A stretch of 64,000 bases of DNA from NCBI GenBank assembly GCA_015709675.1, contig CP054182.1, forward strand, positions 3,451,448 to 3,515,447, read 5' to 3'. Made by a program: the position numbers and the translations under genes. Every line of letters begins with the position of its first letter. The stretch's first letter is position 1. Shown piece by piece: positions 62,538 to 64,000 of the stretch. The notes under the pieces were generated by a model. It was given only the letters and a program-made list of their open reading frames with translations. It made no database searches and was not told where the DNA came from. Source of the DNA: Ignavibacteriales bacterium (GTDB taxonomy: Bacteria > Bacteroidota > Ignavibacteria > Ignavibacteriales > Ignavibacteriaceae).

Positions 62538-63254
62538 ATGACCGAACAAAACCATACAATACCTGCAGCATTACCCCGTATAGGTGAAAAAGCACCAAGT
62601 TTCAAAGCAGTTACCACCCAGGGAGACATTAACTTCCCTGAACAGTATGAAGGAAGCTGGGTTATCCTTTTCAGTCATCCGGCAGATTTCACACCGGTAT
62701 GCACATCAGAATTCATGACCTTCGCAGCAATGGAAGACCAGTTCAACAAAGCCAATTGTAAACTGGTTGGCTTGTCAGTTGACGGACTCTACAGCCACAT
62801 CGCATGGCTCAGAACCATTAAAGAGAAAATTGAATTCCGCGGCATGAAGAATATCGAGGTTACCTTTCCGCTTATTGAAGATATCACCATGGATGTTGCA
62901 CGCAAATATGGCATGATTCAGCCGGGTGAAAGTTCAACAAAAGCCGTCAGGGCAGTCTTTATTATTGATCCAAAGGGAATCGTGAGAGCAATGATCTATT
63001 ATCCGCTTAGCCTCGGGCGTAATTTTGATGAACTTTACCGCGCTCTGATCGCAATGCAAACCGCTGACGCTTTCTCAATTGCAACTCCGGCTGACTGGCA
63101 GCCAGGGGACGATGTAATAGTACCAACCGCAGGTTCATGCGGCACAGCAAAGGAAAGAATGGAAAGCAAAGATGAAATGAACTGCCAGGATTGGTTCTTC
63201 TGCACAAAACCACTGCCGAAGGAAAAAGTCTTAAGCACCATTCTGAAAAAGTAA
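62538..63254 (+). CDS. Peroxiredoxin (Prx6/archaeal-type)
   Basis: 238 residues. Thioredoxin-fold peroxidase that reduces hydrogen peroxide and alkyl hydroperoxides. The peroxidatic Cys55 sits in DFTPVCTSEF, and the structural SxxR-type Arg lies in the KAVRAVFIIDPKG segment. Cys216 and Cys222 near the C-terminus match the pattern of the 2-Cys archaeal enzyme (such as ApTPx), where one of them resolves the bond, though Cys201 is also present. The frame is open upstream to 62442, but the start at 62538 (MTEQNHTIPAALP) matches normal length. Its own terminator follows. Confidence 0.92.
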   Translation: MTEQNHTIPAALPRIGEKAPSFKAVTTQGDINFPEQYEGSWVILFSHPADFTPVCTSEFMTFAAMEDQFNKANCKLVGLSVDGLYSHIAWLRTIKEKIEFRGMKNIEVTFPLIEDITMDVARKYGMIQPGESSTKAVRAVFIIDPKGIVRAMIYYPLSLGRNFDELYRALIAMQTADAFSIATPADWQPGDDVIVPTAGSCGTAKERMESKDEMNCQDWFFCTKPLPKEKVLSTILKK

Positions 63255-63328
63255 AACCCGCATAAAAGAATTCTGCCGGTGCTATGATTAATGGCCATGC
63301 GGCATGAAAAAGTAACAGTATATCAAAT

Positions 63329-63364
63329 AAAAAAGGGCAGTCATTTGACTGCCCTTTTTTGTTT
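63329..63364. terminator. Bidirectional terminator between peroxiredoxin and NlpC/P60 genes
   Basis: Stem of GGGCAGTCA and TGACTGCCC, with A run before and T run after. It serves the convergent genes on each side. Confidence 0.92.
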
Positions 63365-63404
63365 AATACTGGACTGATGAAAACATCAGCGCTGATGCTA
63401 AAAG

Positions 63405-64000
63405 CTAATTGCTCAATACCCCAAGAACTCTTCTTGCTCCCATGTATTTACGGTCATAATAGTTTTCCTCCATGGAAGAAATAATCACCCCATGCTTGGA
63501 ACTTGCATGGGCAAAAAGACCGTTTGCAATATATATACCCACATGTCCCGGCTTCACCCTGCGGCGCGTATCAAAGAACACCAGATCACCAAATACCAGT
63601 TCTTCCCTGTTTGCAATTATTTCTCCCTGAGTATACTGATCACGCGCTGTGCGGTGAAGCCTGATTTTGCCTGCCTGATCAAAAACATTCTGCGTGAATG
63701 CTGAACAGTCAATGCCATCTTCATCATTTCCGCCAAATTTATACGGGGTATCATGATACATGATTATTGCCATCTTGAATTCATCTTCAAGATTAAGGGC
63801 AGTGGTAGAATTGGTGGTTTTCTGATCTTTGGGAATTGAGGAAAATGCGTCTGCTATTTTATAAGCATTTTCACTCTGGAGGTAGGTAAATTCCGGGTCC
63901 TCATCATCCTCTTCAGAGGTTGTGAGGAGACTATCAGGAGTTTTTGGCTCCTGATATCTCACTTTTTCTTCAGTTTTCTTTTCTTCTTTATTCTCACCGT
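63405..64000 (-). CDS. NlpC/P60 cell-wall hydrolase (partial, N-terminus beyond window)
   Basis: The frame is open to the right edge at 64000 without a start I trust; a GTG at 63962 is possible, but codons before it continue in frame. The visible C-terminal part holds an NlpC/P60 domain with the catalytic cysteine in DGIDCSAFTQNVF, the histidine in KPGHVGIYIANG and HASSKHGV as the third-residue segment. It would cut peptidoglycan stem peptides between D-Glu and m-DAP. The part before it is Lys/Glu- and Asp-rich and of low complexity, so a signal peptide or lipid anchor is probably further upstream. Confidence 0.88.
   Translation of the reverse strand, partial: GENKEEKKTEEKVRYQEPKTPDSLLTTSEEDDEDPEFTYLQSENAYKIADAFSSIPKDQKTTNSTTALNLEDEFKMAIIMYHDTPYKFGGNDEDGIDCSAFTQNVFDQAGKIRLHRTARDQYTQGEIIANREELVFGDLVFFDTRRRVKPGHVGIYIANGLFAHASSKHGVIISSMEENYYDRKYMGARRVLGVLSN

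Overview
The window reads as ordinary chromosome of a Gram-negative FCB-group bacterium, most likely the Ignavibacteria/Chlorobiota side of Bacteroidota. This is inference from several signs: promoters matching the Bacteroidota-type TAnnTTTG -7 element; a 31-residue AURKAIP1/COX24-type basic protein; an FtsI with a C-terminal PASTA domain; a MurE with the DNPR motif of the meso-diaminopimelate type; a B12-dependent ribonucleotide reductase; and an abundance of SpoIIE-type phosphatases. No mobile element, prophage or CRISPR array is visible. Both ends cut genes: a YwiC-like protein at the left and an NlpC/P60 hydrolase at the right.

Layout. 1-8.8 kb: YwiC-like protein and its Rrf2 repressor, a YihY membrane protein, purL, proC, a PAS histidine kinase with an NtrC-type activator, and a small lipoprotein. 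8.9-16.6 kb: an orphan STAS protein, purA with a histidine kinase, the C-terminal half of a DnaE-type polymerase behind its own SOS-like promoter, a tandem repeat array, and cydAB. 17-33 kb: a compact 14-gene division and cell-wall (dcw) operon on the minus strand, mraZ to ftsZ, bounded by a terminator. 33-41 kb: a 5-methylcytosine rRNA methyltransferase, tRNA-Thr(CGU), the COX24-like protein, a zinc-ribbon/TPR protein, HU, a GC-rich repeat block, an orphan membrane protein, a SulP transporter and an S9 peptidase. 41-48 kb: a cupin protein, a CBS-less IMPDH/GMPR-family enzyme, oligoendopeptidase F, and secD-secF. 48-58.4 kb: a five-gene partner-switching operon (three different SpoIIE phosphatases, an RsbW-type kinase, a STAS antagonist), then an ECF sigma factor with a large anti-sigma factor, and a LiaF-like membrane protein. 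58.4-64 kb: nrdJ behind a structured leader, a peroxiredoxin, and the partial NlpC/P60 protein.

How parts work together. The dcw operon makes lipid II and the divisome and is probably controlled by MraZ at its own promoter. The partner-switching genes are the classic set for tuning a sigma factor or another target by reversible phosphorylation of a STAS protein. The ECF sigma factor has a good ECF-type promoter just in front of it. The Rrf2 repressor has three cysteines suited to an Fe-S cluster and a palindrome between its promoter and start. Half-sites with the same heptamer lie in front of cydAB, suggesting a link between redox or nitric-oxide sensing and the bd oxidase.

The points I consider most worth following are the half-length DnaE with an SOS-type operator, the folded leader in front of nrdJ, the three-phosphatase partner-switching operon, and the large-sensor anti-sigma factor.
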